Shown here: piece by piece, positions 56,292 through 64,000 of the stretch
How positions within the stretch are numbered: the stretch's first letter is position 1
Layout: every line of letters begins with the position of its first letter
Assembly: GCF_004762095.1 (NCBI RefSeq)
Contig: NZ_SIJH01000001.1
Coordinates: forward strand, 1 to 64,000
Source: Tabrizicola caldifontis
GTDB lineage: Bacteria; Pseudomonadota; Alphaproteobacteria; Rhodobacterales; Rhodobacteraceae
Direction: 5' to 3'
DNA length: 64,000 nt
Notes under the pieces: model-generated
Databases searched by the model: none
The model's input: only the letters and a program-made list of their open reading frames with translations
What the model was told of the DNA's origin: nothing
Program-made: the position numbers and the translations under genes

Positions 56292-57515
56292 TCAGGCAAA
56301 TAACTCGTGCGCCAGTTCCAGCGCACTGACAAGGGCGTCCACTTCCTCGGTAGTGTTGTAAAGCCCGAACGACGCCCGGCACGAGGCGGTAATTCCCAGA
56401 TGTTCCATCAGAGGCATGGCGCAATGGGTGCCAGCGCGCACGGCGATGCCCCGCTTGTCCAGGATGGTCGAGATGTCGTGCGCATGCGCCGCGCCGTCCA
56501 ACGTGAACGAGAAGATCGCCCCCTTCGTGGCCGACTGACCCTGAACGTTCAGCCAGTTCAGCCCCGCCAGCCTGTCGCGGGCGTAATCGCGAAGGCTGCG
56601 CTCATGCGCGGCGATATTCGCCATTCCCAAGTCCATCAGATAGTCAAGTGCGACGCCCAGCCCGATCTGCTGCACGATACCGGGGGTGCCGGCCTCGAAC
56701 TTCATCGGCGGGTCGTTCCAGGTGACGGTGTCGCGCGTCACCTCGCGGATCATGTCGCCGCCGCCCAGGAAGGGGCGCATCTCGGCCTGACGGTCGCTGC
56801 AGATGAAGATCGCCCCGGAACCACTTGGCCCATATAGCTTGTGTCCGGTGATGGCGTAGAAGTCGCAGCCAATGGCCTGCACATCGACCGGCATGTGGAC
56901 GGCGGCCTGCGACCCGTCCACCAGGACCGGTACGCCCTTTTCCCGCGCGCCACGGCAGATTGCCGCGACATCGACCACCGTGCCCAGCACGTTCGACATG
57001 TGGGTAACGGCAACCAGCTTCGTCTTCGGACCGATGGCATCGATCACCGCCTGCGGATCAAGGTCGCCCTTGCCGTCTACCTCGATCCATTTCAGCACCA
57101 CGCCCTGCCGTTCGCGCAGGAAGTGCCAGGGAACGATGTTGGCATGATGCTCCATGATGGTGAGCACGATCTCGTCACCCGCCTGCAGCCGGGGCGCGGC
57201 CCAGGCATAGGAGACAAGATTGATCCCTTCCGTCGTGCCGGTGGTAAAGATGATCTCGTCCTCGGATCCGGCATTCAGGAAGCGGGCAATCTTGCCGCGC
57301 GTCGCCTCGTACTTGTCGGTGGCGAGGTTCGAAAGATAGTGCAAGCCACGGTGAACATTGGCATATTCCATCGAATAGGCCCGTGTCACCGCATCGATGA
57401 CCACCTGAGGCTTCTGTGCGCTTGCGCCGTTGTCCAGATAGACAAGCGGCTTGCCGTTCACCTCGCGGCCGAGGATCGGAAAGTCGGCGCGGATTTTCCG
57501 GACGTCATACACCAC
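56292..57515 (-). CDS. sufS: Cysteine desulfurase SufS
   Basis: PLP enzyme taking sulfur from cysteine for Fe-S assembly (407 aa, as E. coli SufS). The PLP lysine is in ITGHKLYGPSG, and the persulfide-carrying C365 is in THCAMPLMEH with the group II context (RAGTHC...SCRASFGLYNT). GTG 57515 has GGAGG 9 bp upstream; GTG 57512 is also possible. It overlaps the Yip1-like gene by 11 bp. Last suf gene of the minus-strand operon in this window. Confidence 0.94.
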   Translation of the reverse strand: MVYDVRKIRADFPILGREVNGKPLVYLDNGASAQKPQVVIDAVTRAYSMEYANVHRGLHYLSNLATDKYEATRGKIARFLNAGSEDEIIFTTGTTEGINLVSYAWAAPRLQAGDEIVLTIMEHHANIVPWHFLRERQGVVLKWIEVDGKGDLDPQAVIDAIGPKTKLVAVTHMSNVLGTVVDVAAICRGAREKGVPVLVDGSQAAVHMPVDVQAIGCDFYAITGHKLYGPSGSGAIFICSDRQAEMRPFLGGGDMIREVTRDTVTWNDPPMKFEAGTPGIVQQIGLGVALDYLMDLGMANIAAHERSLRDYARDRLAGLNWLNVQGQSATKGAIFSFTLDGAAHAHDISTILDKRGIAVRAGTHCAMPLMEHLGITASCRASFGLYNTTEEVDALVSALELAHELFA

Positions 57516-58104
57516 CTTGCAAAGCCTCCGGGCCGATGAACAGCGACAGGACAAAGACCACGATCAGCGCCACGGCGAAGGTGGTGGCGAAAATCCCGGC
57601 CAGAACCTTCCCGCGCGAAGCAAAGCCGTGAAGTTCGGCGATGAAGCTGGACAGCAGCCAGAAGAACAGGATCAGGCCGGCGATGTTGACAATGCCCGCC
57701 AGAGGCGGCGCAAGGATCAGTGCCAGAAGCTGCACCACCTGCACCCCCAGCATGATGACCTGCAACCAGACGACGATCAGCAGCGTGTCAGGCAGGCTGC
57801 CGTGACCGCCCCAGGCGCGACCGATCTGGAAGATCAGAAAGACCGAAATAACCAGGATCAGCCACTGGATCACCGCTGTGCGGATCGGGCTTTGCATCAG
57901 GAACTGGCTCATCTGGTCATTTGCGGGTGGAAGAAGCAGGAACCCCAGATGCATCAGCACCGCCGAAGCCACCGCCATCAGCAGAAGGCCCGCGGTGCGC
58001 GCGGGAAGCGGCACGTCCAGCGACAGAAGCGTGCGTGCGCCACGGCGCGGGTCCTGCACCGACAGCCGCGCCAGGGAAATGATCTGATCGCGCAGGCCCG
58101 TCAT
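57505..58104 (-). CDS. Yip1-family membrane protein (first of two in suf)
   Basis: 199 aa with about five transmembrane helices, of the Yip1 family (bacterial members unknown in function). Conserved spots are RAWGGHGSLPDTLLIVVW (about 97-114) and the FWLLSSFIAELHGF segment (about 148-161). It is overlapped at both ends, by the next membrane-protein gene and by sufS, so it is part of the suf transcript. It may help Fe-S assembly at the membrane, but nothing in the sequence shows this. Confidence 0.8.
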   Translation of the reverse strand: MTGLRDQIISLARLSVQDPRRGARTLLSLDVPLPARTAGLLLMAVASAVLMHLGFLLLPPANDQMSQFLMQSPIRTAVIQWLILVISVFLIFQIGRAWGGHGSLPDTLLIVVWLQVIMLGVQVVQLLALILAPPLAGIVNIAGLILFFWLLSSFIAELHGFASRGKVLAGIFATTFAVALIVVFVLSLFIGPEALQGGV

Positions 58105-58580
58105 CCGCGTTCCACCTCGTGCAGCATGGTGAACCAGAGCCACAGGAACGCCAGTCCCACTGCCGTCGTCACCGCGTAAAGCCCCGGCCCCGGCCCGATC
58201 ATCCCGCCGACCATGCCTTGCAGCAGCATCAGCGGCCCCACCGTCGCCAGCGCCCAGAACAGTGCGATGCGTGCACCATACCATGTTCCCCGCCCGCCAA
58301 GCGCGCCCGAGACCAGCCGGCTGAGCGCGGCCAGACCATACCACAGCGGAATGGTGGCCAGAACCGCGAAAGCCCGCGCCAGGATGCGCGGCGCGGCCGA
58401 TGGTTCGCCCGCAAGAAAGGCTTCGCGCGCCGCAACCGGCCACTGGCCGATGAAGGCAAGGATCAGGAAGACTAGCAGCAGCGAAAATGCGAAGGGCTCT
58501 GACACCCCCCGCGCCAGATGCCGACGCACGGCCGCCCTGGGCGACCGCCAGGTGGCGACAAGATCGGTGGTGACCGTCAT
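58101..58580 (-). CDS. Yip1-like membrane protein (second in suf)
   Basis: 159 aa with four to five predicted helices (for example FAFSLLLVFLILAFIG, about 30-45). It probably belongs to the same Yip1-like group as the next gene: GRGTWYGARIALFWAL parallels its GGHGSLPDTLLIVVW. Start overlaps sufD and its stop overlaps the next gene by ATGA-type junctions. Function unknown. Confidence 0.75.
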   Translation of the reverse strand: MTVTTDLVATWRSPRAAVRRHLARGVSEPFAFSLLLVFLILAFIGQWPVAAREAFLAGEPSAAPRILARAFAVLATIPLWYGLAALSRLVSGALGGRGTWYGARIALFWALATVGPLMLLQGMVGGMIGPGPGLYAVTTAVGLAFLWLWFTMLHEVERG

Positions 58581-59878
58581 GCGCCCGCCTTGGCCGCGTG
58601 CCGTGCCAGCCAGGCTTCCAGCCGACCACGGATGTCCTCGGCAATGGCCTCGTCAGCCACCTCGTCGATGGCTTCGGCCAGGAAGGCCTGAACCAGAAGC
58701 GACTGTGCCACCACGCGCGGCACGCCACGCGATTGAAGGTAGAACAGCGCGGTCTCGTCGATCGCGCCCGAGGTGGATCCGTGGCTGCACTTCACGTCGT
58801 CGGCGTAGATTTCCAGTTCGGGCTTGGCAAGGAACTGGCTGTCCTCATCCAGAAGCAGGCTCTGGCTGATCTGGTAGCCATCCGTCTTCTGTGCACCGGG
58901 CTTCACCAGGATCTTGCCCTGGAACACGCCGGTCGCGCCATTCATCAGCACCTTCTTGAACACCTGCCGGCTTTCGCAATGTTCGGCCGCATGGGTGATG
59001 AACACCGTGTCGTCATGATGGAAGTCGCCGTCGCCCACCGCCGCACCGGCAACATGGGCGACCGAGTCTGGCCCGCAAAGCTCGATCACCGCCTCGTTCC
59101 GCGTGAGCCGCCCGTTCGCGGTCAGCGTGAAGGACTTGAACAGTGCTTCCGCCCCAAGACGGGCGAAGACATGCGTCACCGCCCGGCGTTCGTGATCGCG
59201 TCCCTGTACGCGGATGTGGTGGAAACGCCCGCCATCCGCGATGTCCACCTCCATTACCTTGCAAAACCGCGCCGCGGCCGGGCCGCTTTCAAGCACTGTC
59301 AGTTCGGCACCGGCCTCGACCTTTATGCAGTGATGCAGGATCGCATCGGATGTCTCTGAATTATGAACATAAACCAGTGCGATCGGCCTTGTCGCCCGGC
59401 CGGTGGCCCGGATCAGTACGCCGTCGGTCGCGTAGGCCGTGTTCAGCGCCGCATAGGGCCGCTGCACGGGGGACTGGCCCCGGGCCTCAAGCACGCCATA
59501 GATCCCCTGAGCCCAATGGATGTCGGAGCCACCCGCCTGCGAGAGGCGCTCGATCTCCACCCCCGCAAGCGACAGGTCGTCCGAAGCTGCGGCATCGAAG
59601 ACACCATCGACGAAGACAATCCTAAACCGGTCGATCCCGTCGAAGGCGGGGGCCTCGTCGCCGGGCCGGAACACTGCCGCCACAGGGGCCTGGGGCGCAT
59701 TCAGGCTCGCCGGATCGGTATAGCGCCAGTATTCGTCACGCCTGGCCGGCAGGCCCATGGCAGCCAGCCGGGCCCGGGCCGAGATCCGCGCCGCGCCCAG
59801 CCAGCCTGAGCACTCGGGCAACCGCAGGGCCGCCTCGCGCGCCGCCAGCGCCGTTTCCTTCGCAGCCGCCAGAGCCAT
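58577..59878 (-). CDS. sufD: Fe-S assembly protein SufD
   Basis: Subunit of the SufBC2D scaffold (433 aa) with a right-handed beta-helix core. Family signature ADDVKCSHGSTSGAIDETALFYLQSRG (about 355-381) includes the conserved Cys-Ser-His used at the SufB-SufD interface. ATG 59878 overlaps the sufC stop as TGATG. Confidence 0.95.
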   Translation of the reverse strand: MALAAAKETALAAREAALRLPECSGWLGAARISARARLAAMGLPARRDEYWRYTDPASLNAPQAPVAAVFRPGDEAPAFDGIDRFRIVFVDGVFDAAASDDLSLAGVEIERLSQAGGSDIHWAQGIYGVLEARGQSPVQRPYAALNTAYATDGVLIRATGRATRPIALVYVHNSETSDAILHHCIKVEAGAELTVLESGPAAARFCKVMEVDIADGGRFHHIRVQGRDHERRAVTHVFARLGAEALFKSFTLTANGRLTRNEAVIELCGPDSVAHVAGAAVGDGDFHHDDTVFITHAAEHCESRQVFKKVLMNGATGVFQGKILVKPGAQKTDGYQISQSLLLDEDSQFLAKPELEIYADDVKCSHGSTSGAIDETALFYLQSRGVPRVVAQSLLVQAFLAEAIDEVADEAIAEDIRGRLEAWLARHAAKAGA

Positions 59879-60633
59879 CAACCCACCTCGCCCAGGATGT
59901 CGGCATAGCCGTTGGTTTCCACCTCCAGCGCCAGTTCAGGCCCACCGGTCCGGATGATCCGGCCACCTGCCATGATGTGCACGACATCAGGCCTGATATG
60001 GTCCAGAAGCCGCTGGTAGTGGGTGATCACGAGGAACGACCGCTTGCCGTCACGCAGCGCATTCACCCCGTCCGAAACCAGCTTCATCGCATCCACGTCA
60101 AGGCCGCTGTCGGTTTCGTCCAGGATGCACATGCGGGGCTCCAGCATGGCCATCTGAAGGATTTCGTTGCGCTTCTTCTCACCACCCGAAAATCCGACAT
60201 TCACCGGACGCTTCAGCATGTCGGCATCGATCTTCAGCCCCTTGGCCTTTTCGCGCACGACCTTCAGGAAATCGGCCGCCGACAGTTCCTCTTCCCCGCG
60301 CGCCTTGCGCTGGGCGTTCACGGCGGTGCGCAGGAAGGTCATGTTGCCGACGCCGGGGATCTCCACCGGATACTGGAACGCCAGAAACAGCCCCGCCGCG
60401 GCGCGTTCCTCTGGCTCCATCTCCAGAAGTTCCTGCCCCTCCAGCATGGCCGACCCTTCGGTAACCTCATAGCCTTCGCGCCCGGCAAGCACGTAGGACA
60501 GCGTCGACTTGCCCGACCCGTTGGGCCCCATGATCGCATGCACCTCACCGGGGCCGATCTTCAGATCGATACCACGGAGGATGACCTTGTCCTCTTCCTC
60601 AAGTTTGACGTGCAGATTCTTGATTTCCAGCAT
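59878..60633 (-). CDS. sufC: Fe-S assembly ATPase SufC
   Basis: ABC-type ATPase of the SufBC2D scaffold (251 aa). Walker A GPNGSGKST (36-44), signature FSGGEKKRNE, Walker B MCILDETDSGLDVDA and switch His in THYQRLL. ATG 60633 is preceded by GAGAAAG. It is separated from the upstream FkbM gene by 352 bp without a gene, unusual within a suf operon. Confidence 0.96.
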   Translation of the reverse strand: MLEIKNLHVKLEEEDKVILRGIDLKIGPGEVHAIMGPNGSGKSTLSYVLAGREGYEVTEGSAMLEGQELLEMEPEERAAAGLFLAFQYPVEIPGVGNMTFLRTAVNAQRKARGEEELSAADFLKVVREKAKGLKIDADMLKRPVNVGFSGGEKKRNEILQMAMLEPRMCILDETDSGLDVDAMKLVSDGVNALRDGKRSFLVITHYQRLLDHIRPDVVHIMAGGRIIRTGGPELALEVETNGYADILGEVG

Positions 60634-60985
60634 CTTTCTCATCCTGTGAATGTCGGGCGACCAGCAGATCGGGTCGGAAAACATGCGATCACCCGGATCG
60701 GCAATCCGGGAGCTATCGGGCCGGGCAAGACGGGCCAACGCGCCATCCGGCCCGCCAGCGCGTCCTTGCGGGCCCGCCTTTTGACGTCTTGGCAGCCGGC
60801 CTCCAAACGTCTTTGTCGAAAGGCACCACGATCGACCACCTGGCCCGCAGCCGTTCCGCCAGGCCCGCCGCGCAGTGACGCCCGCGGATCCGCCAAAGCA
60901 GCGGATTGCACCACTGGGCCCGGCCAGGCACGAAAGACACGCGCCGGCCGGTTGCCTTTCAGCTTCGATATCATGCACGGACGTG
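60634..60985. other. 352-bp gap inside the suf operon
   Basis: Lies between the FkbM gene and sufC. Frames on the minus strand are open but Arg/Gly/Ala-rich and unlike any family. Several GC-rich inverted words (for example cccggatcggcaatccggg around 60694-60712) could fold. It may carry an internal promoter for sufCD or be the scar of an insertion. Confidence 0.5.
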
Positions 60986-61717
60986 TCATGGCACCGGTGC
61001 AACAAGGTAGTTGATGTTTGCCGAATAGCGCCGGAACTGCTCGACCACGCGATAGCCGGAACCTTCCAGCCAGGCGGCAAAGCCCTGCGCATTGGCGTTG
61101 TCCACTTCGATGAACATCTTCGGCCGATGCGTGGCCAGCATGCCGCTCATGCCGGAAAGCACTGCCAATTCCATGCCTTCCACGTCGATCTTTATAAAAT
61201 CGAAGCGCTGCCCGGCAAGCAGCGTGTCCGCGCGCTCAAGCCGGATCGCTCCTTCCCCTTCGACGGCCCGCGCCCCTCCCAGATTTCTGCCGGAGTATCG
61301 GAAGCCCACATTTTCTTTCCGCTGGTCCGACAGGCCGACACCAAGAAAAGACCCATCGACCACCTTCGCAAGGCCGTTCAGCCAGACGTTGCTTTCCAGC
61401 AGCGCAATTGCCGGAGGGTTCGGCTCGATGCAGACGATCCGCGACGCGTGAAGGAACTTCGCAACATAGACGGTGTGGTTCGCGACATTGGCCCCGACGT
61501 CAAGGAAGGTTCCGCCTATGGGAAAATGCCTGGCGATGATGGCAAGTTCTTCCTGCTCATAGAACCGACCTTCCATGTGACAACGCTGGATCGCGTCGAA
61601 CGGGTTGCCGACGGTAAAGAAGATCGGCTCGCCATGGATGACCGTCCGCACGACATGAGCAAGGGGCGATACGAACGTGCCCCTGCGCTGCCGCCCGGTC
61701 TGCACCGTGACGTTCAC
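60986..61717 (-). CDS. FkbM-family methyltransferase inside the suf operon
   Basis: 243 aa SAM-dependent methyltransferase of the FkbM family. The SAM-binding [12 protein letters not shown] (71-82), EPNPPA (about 97-102) and the [10 protein letters not shown] motif (about 175-184) are intact. FkbM enzymes methylate sugars, lipids or small molecules, not Fe-S proteins. Its GTG start (61717, GGAAGGA upstream) overlaps the sufB stop as GTGA, so it is co-translated with sufB. This position between sufB and sufC is odd for the family. Confidence 0.85.
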   Translation of the reverse strand: MNVTVQTGRQRRGTFVSPLAHVVRTVIHGEPIFFTVGNPFDAIQRCHMEGRFYEQEELAIIARHFPIGGTFLDVGANVANHTVYVAKFLHASRIVCIEPNPPAIALLESNVWLNGLAKVVDGSFLGVGLSDQRKENVGFRYSGRNLGGARAVEGEGAIRLERADTLLAGQRFDFIKIDVEGMELAVLSGMSGMLATHRPKMFIEVDNANAQGFAAWLEGSGYRVVEQFRRYSANINYLVAPVP

Positions 61718-63234
61718 CCCACGCTTCCTTCCAGGCTGATCGCGACCAGGCTTTGCGCCTCCATGGCGAATTCCATCGGCAGGGCCTGGAGCACCTCCTT
61801 GCAGAAGCCGTTCACCACCAGGGCAACGGCTTCCTCTTCGTCCATCCCTCGAGAACGGCAGTAGAACAGCTGGTCGTCGTCCACCTTCGAGGTGGTCGCT
61901 TCATGTTCCACGCGCGAGGAATTGTTGCGCACTTCGATATAGGGCACAGTATGCGCCCCGCATTTGTCGCCAATAAGAAGACTGTCGCACTGCGTATAGT
62001 TGCGGCTGTCCTTGGCCTTCGGATGCATCGAGACAAGCCCGCGATAGGTGTTCTGCGCCCGGCCCGCGCTGATGCCCTTGGACACGATGCGCGACTTCGT
62101 GCGCTTGCCCAGATGCACCATCTTGGTTCCGGTATCGGCCTGCTGGGCGTTGTTGGCGATGGCGATGGAATAGAACTCGCCCTGGCTGTCATCGCCGCGC
62201 AGGATGCACGAGGGGTATTTCCAGGTGATCGCCGATCCGGTTTCCACCTGTGTCCACATCACCTTGGCGCGGTCGCCGCGGCAATCGGCGCGCTTGGTGA
62301 CGAAGTTGTAGATCCCGCCCCGGCCCTGCTCGTCGCCCGGATACCAGTTCTGGACGGTGGAATATTTCACCTCGGCATCCTTCAGGATCACGATCTCCAC
62401 CACCGCCGCGTGCAGCTGATGCGTGTCACGCTTGGGCGCAGTGCAGCCTTCCAGATAACTGACGTAAGACCCCTCGTCTGCGATGATCAGCGTCCGTTCG
62501 AACTGGCCGGTGTTTTCCGCGTTTATGCGGAAATAGGTCGAAAGTTCCATCGGGCAGCGCACGCCCTTGGGCACATAGACGAACGACCCGTCACTAAACA
62601 CGGCGCTGTTCAGCGTGGCGAAGAAGTTGTCCGTCGGCGGCACGACGCTGCCCAGATACTGTTTCACCAGCTCGGGGTGTTCGCGCACGGCCTCGGAGAT
62701 GGAACAGAAGATCACGCCGGCCTTCGCCAGTTCCGCCTTGAAGGTCGTGCCGACCGAGACCGAGTCGAACACGGCATCCACCGCCACCTTGCGCGGTTCA
62801 TCCGCCCCTTCGACCCCGGCCAGAAGCATCTGTTCCTTCAGCGGAATCCCCAGCTTTGCGTAGGTGGCCAGAAGCTTCGGATCCACCTCGTCCAGGGACT
62901 TGGGCTTCTGCGCCATGCTCTTGGGTTTGGCGTAGTAATACTGATCCTGATAGTCGATTTCCGGGTAATGCAGCATCGCCCAGCGGGGTTCTTCCATCTT
63001 GACCCAGCGCCGGTAGGCCGCCAGACGCCAGTCCAGCAGCCATTCGGGCTCGCCGTTCTTTTCGCTGATCAGGCGCACGATGTCCTCGTTCAGGCCCTTC
63101 GGCGCATATTCCGTCTCGATCTCGGTTTCCCAGCCGTACTTGTACTTGCCGGCCATCGCCTGGACGGTTTCGATCGTCTCGCGGTCCACCCCTTCACGGA
63201 TGTCCTGGGCGGCAGTTTCAACAATCGCGTTCAT
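61714..63234 (-). CDS. sufB: Fe-S assembly protein SufB
   Basis: Scaffold subunit on which the cluster is built (506 aa). The C-terminal SufB/D core carries [19 protein letters not shown] and [22 protein letters not shown] (about 450-471), with the conserved Cys and Glu used for sulfur transfer. ATG 63234 follows GGGAGAGA, 15 bp after the stop of the cysteine desulfurase gene. Confidence 0.96.
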   Translation of the reverse strand: MNAIVETAAQDIREGVDRETIETVQAMAGKYKYGWETEIETEYAPKGLNEDIVRLISEKNGEPEWLLDWRLAAYRRWVKMEEPRWAMLHYPEIDYQDQYYYAKPKSMAQKPKSLDEVDPKLLATYAKLGIPLKEQMLLAGVEGADEPRKVAVDAVFDSVSVGTTFKAELAKAGVIFCSISEAVREHPELVKQYLGSVVPPTDNFFATLNSAVFSDGSFVYVPKGVRCPMELSTYFRINAENTGQFERTLIIADEGSYVSYLEGCTAPKRDTHQLHAAVVEIVILKDAEVKYSTVQNWYPGDEQGRGGIYNFVTKRADCRGDRAKVMWTQVETGSAITWKYPSCILRGDDSQGEFYSIAIANNAQQADTGTKMVHLGKRTKSRIVSKGISAGRAQNTYRGLVSMHPKAKDSRNYTQCDSLLIGDKCGAHTVPYIEVRNNSSRVEHEATTSKVDDDQLFYCRSRGMDEEEAVALVVNGFCKEVLQALPMEFAMEAQSLVAISLEGSVG

Positions 63235-63249
63235 CGACCCGTCTCTCCC

Positions 63250-64000
63250 TCATGCGGCCCGCGCGCGGGCCTTGGCATAGCCGGCGGTCCAGGCTTTCGC
63301 GAACCGCCCCACGTCATCCTTCGTCACCCCCGGGCCGATCGAGACCCGGATCGCCTGCGCCGCCAGCGCCTCGTCAAGGCCCATCGCGGTCAGCACGCGG
63401 CTTGCGCGCACCTTGCCGCTGGAACAGGCCGATCCCGCCGAGACTGCGAAACCCGCCAGATCCATCGTCATGACCTGGGTCTCGCCCTTCCATCCGGGCG
63501 CGATCAGGCAAAGTGTGTTCGGCAGCCGGGGCGCGGCATTCCCGACAGAAATAGTCCCATTTCCTGCCGCCGACAACTCTGATTCTAGAATATTTCTAAT
63601 TTCGGCAACCTCGTCCCACAGTCCGTTTGCAAGGTCGCGCTGCGCAGCTTCGGCCGCGGCGGCAAAGCCCGCGATGCCGATCAGGTTCTCGGTTCCCGCA
63701 CGGCGGCCCATTTCCTGCCCGCCGCCTTTCAGGAGGGCCGGCACCTCGACCCCGTGTCGCACCACAAGGGCGCCGATTCCCTTCGGACCGCCCAGCTTGT
63801 GCGCCGAAACCAGGCCCATGTCGCAACCCAGCCAGTTGAAAGACAGGGGAATCTTTCCGAATGCCTGTGTGAGGTCGCTGACCGCAAGGCCGGGCGGCAG
63901 ATCCTGAAGCACCCCGGTCTCGCTGTTGGCAAATTGCAGTGCCGTGCGCCCCGCGTCGGCCACGGCCACCCGACCCTGCGCGTCCGTCGGCAGGCTGACA
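63250..64000 (-). CDS. Class I cysteine desulfurase (IscS/NifS-like), 5' end beyond the window
   Basis: The C-terminal about 250 residues. PLP lysine in VSAHKLGGPKGIG; persulfide Cys in SAGSACSSGKVRAS, the flexible-loop form of IscS/NifS, unlike the SufS at the other end of the operon. First visible gene upstream of sufB, so this operon has two desulfurases of different classes. Remaining N-terminal part runs off the right edge. Confidence 0.92.
   Translation of the reverse strand, partial: VSLPTDAQGRVAVADAGRTALQFANSETGVLQDLPPGLAVSDLTQAFGKIPLSFNWLGCDMGLVSAHKLGGPKGIGALVVRHGVEVPALLKGGGQEMGRRAGTENLIGIAGFAAAAEAAQRDLANGLWDEVAEIRNILESELSAAGNGTISVGNAAPRLPNTLCLIAPGWKGETQVMTMDLAGFAVSAGSACSSGKVRASRVLTAMGLDEALAAQAIRVSIGPGVTKDDVGRFAKAWTAGYAKARARAA

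Overview
The window is GC-rich, densely coded DNA from an alphaproteobacterium, most likely a member of the Rhodobacteraceae/Paracoccaceae (Rhodobacter, Gemmobacter or Tabrizicola-like). The evidence is the protein families and their order: DUF2849-cysI-cysH-DUF934-fpr, sufB-sufC-sufD-sufS, the coxD/coxE/xdhC set next to a gcdH gene, DUF3422, and a SitABC-type manganese importer. There is no rRNA, CRISPR array, prophage or plasmid maintenance module. The only mobile DNA is the 3' tip of an IS110-like transposase gene at the left edge. I read 61 protein-coding genes, counting partial and broken ones, and one tRNA.

Layout. 1-2.9 kb: IS110 remnant, then sitCBA (Mn/Fe import) under a Fur/Mur-like operator. 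3.2-6.2 kb: lytic transglycosylase, ssb, sufT-like, sufA and tpiA. 6.3-8.4 kb: EamA exporter overlapping a cytochrome P450. 8.7-13.3 kb: Lrp regulator divergent from the assimilatory sulfate reduction operon. 13.4-14.6 kb: Ala-rich anchored protein and infC, which appears to start at AUA. 14.6-23.5 kb: molybdopterin-binding protein, XdhC, a long Ala-rich OmpA protein, CoxE, CoxD, LysR, then divergent glutaryl-CoA dehydrogenase. 23.6-25.7 kb: glycosyltransferase and a protein of unknown function. 26-29.6 kb: pyrC, pyrE and dnaB, with a DnaA-box palindrome before dnaB. 29.7-32.6 kb: fucose dehydrogenase-like SDR and a P1B-4 metal ATPase. 32.7-35.8 kb: alr, MlaE-like, MlaF-like and PqiA-like genes.

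35.8-41.6 kb: a complete peptide ABC importer (order of transcription D-F-A-B-C), divergent from an ArgE-like deacetylase and a DAO-type oxidase (41.9-44.5 kb). 44.6-49.4 kb: DUF3422 protein and pntAB transhydrogenase. 49.5-51.7 kb: a methyltransferase-like gene broken by a 14-bp tandem duplication, then kynureninase and RidA. 51.8-56.2 kb: L,D-transpeptidase lipoprotein, D-lyxose isomerase-like protein, tRNA-Arg(CCG) and a lipoprotein subtilase with an autotransporter-like C-terminus. 56.3-64 kb: the suf Fe-S operon on the minus strand, with an FkbM methyltransferase between sufB and sufC and two Yip1-like membrane proteins between sufD and sufS.

How the parts fit. Fe-S cluster assembly (suf) would serve several Fe-S enzymes encoded here, such as the sulfite and APS reductases. 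Fpr and PntAB supply or balance NADPH. No large novel defence or mobile system is visible. The most unusual points are the AUA start of infC, the frameshifting duplication at 49.9 kb, the FkbM gene inside suf, the cox-type accessory set without hydroxylase subunits, the DnaA-box palindrome at dnaB, and an IS remnant where sitD would be expected. Function calls rest on reading motifs and family resemblance; no database search was run.
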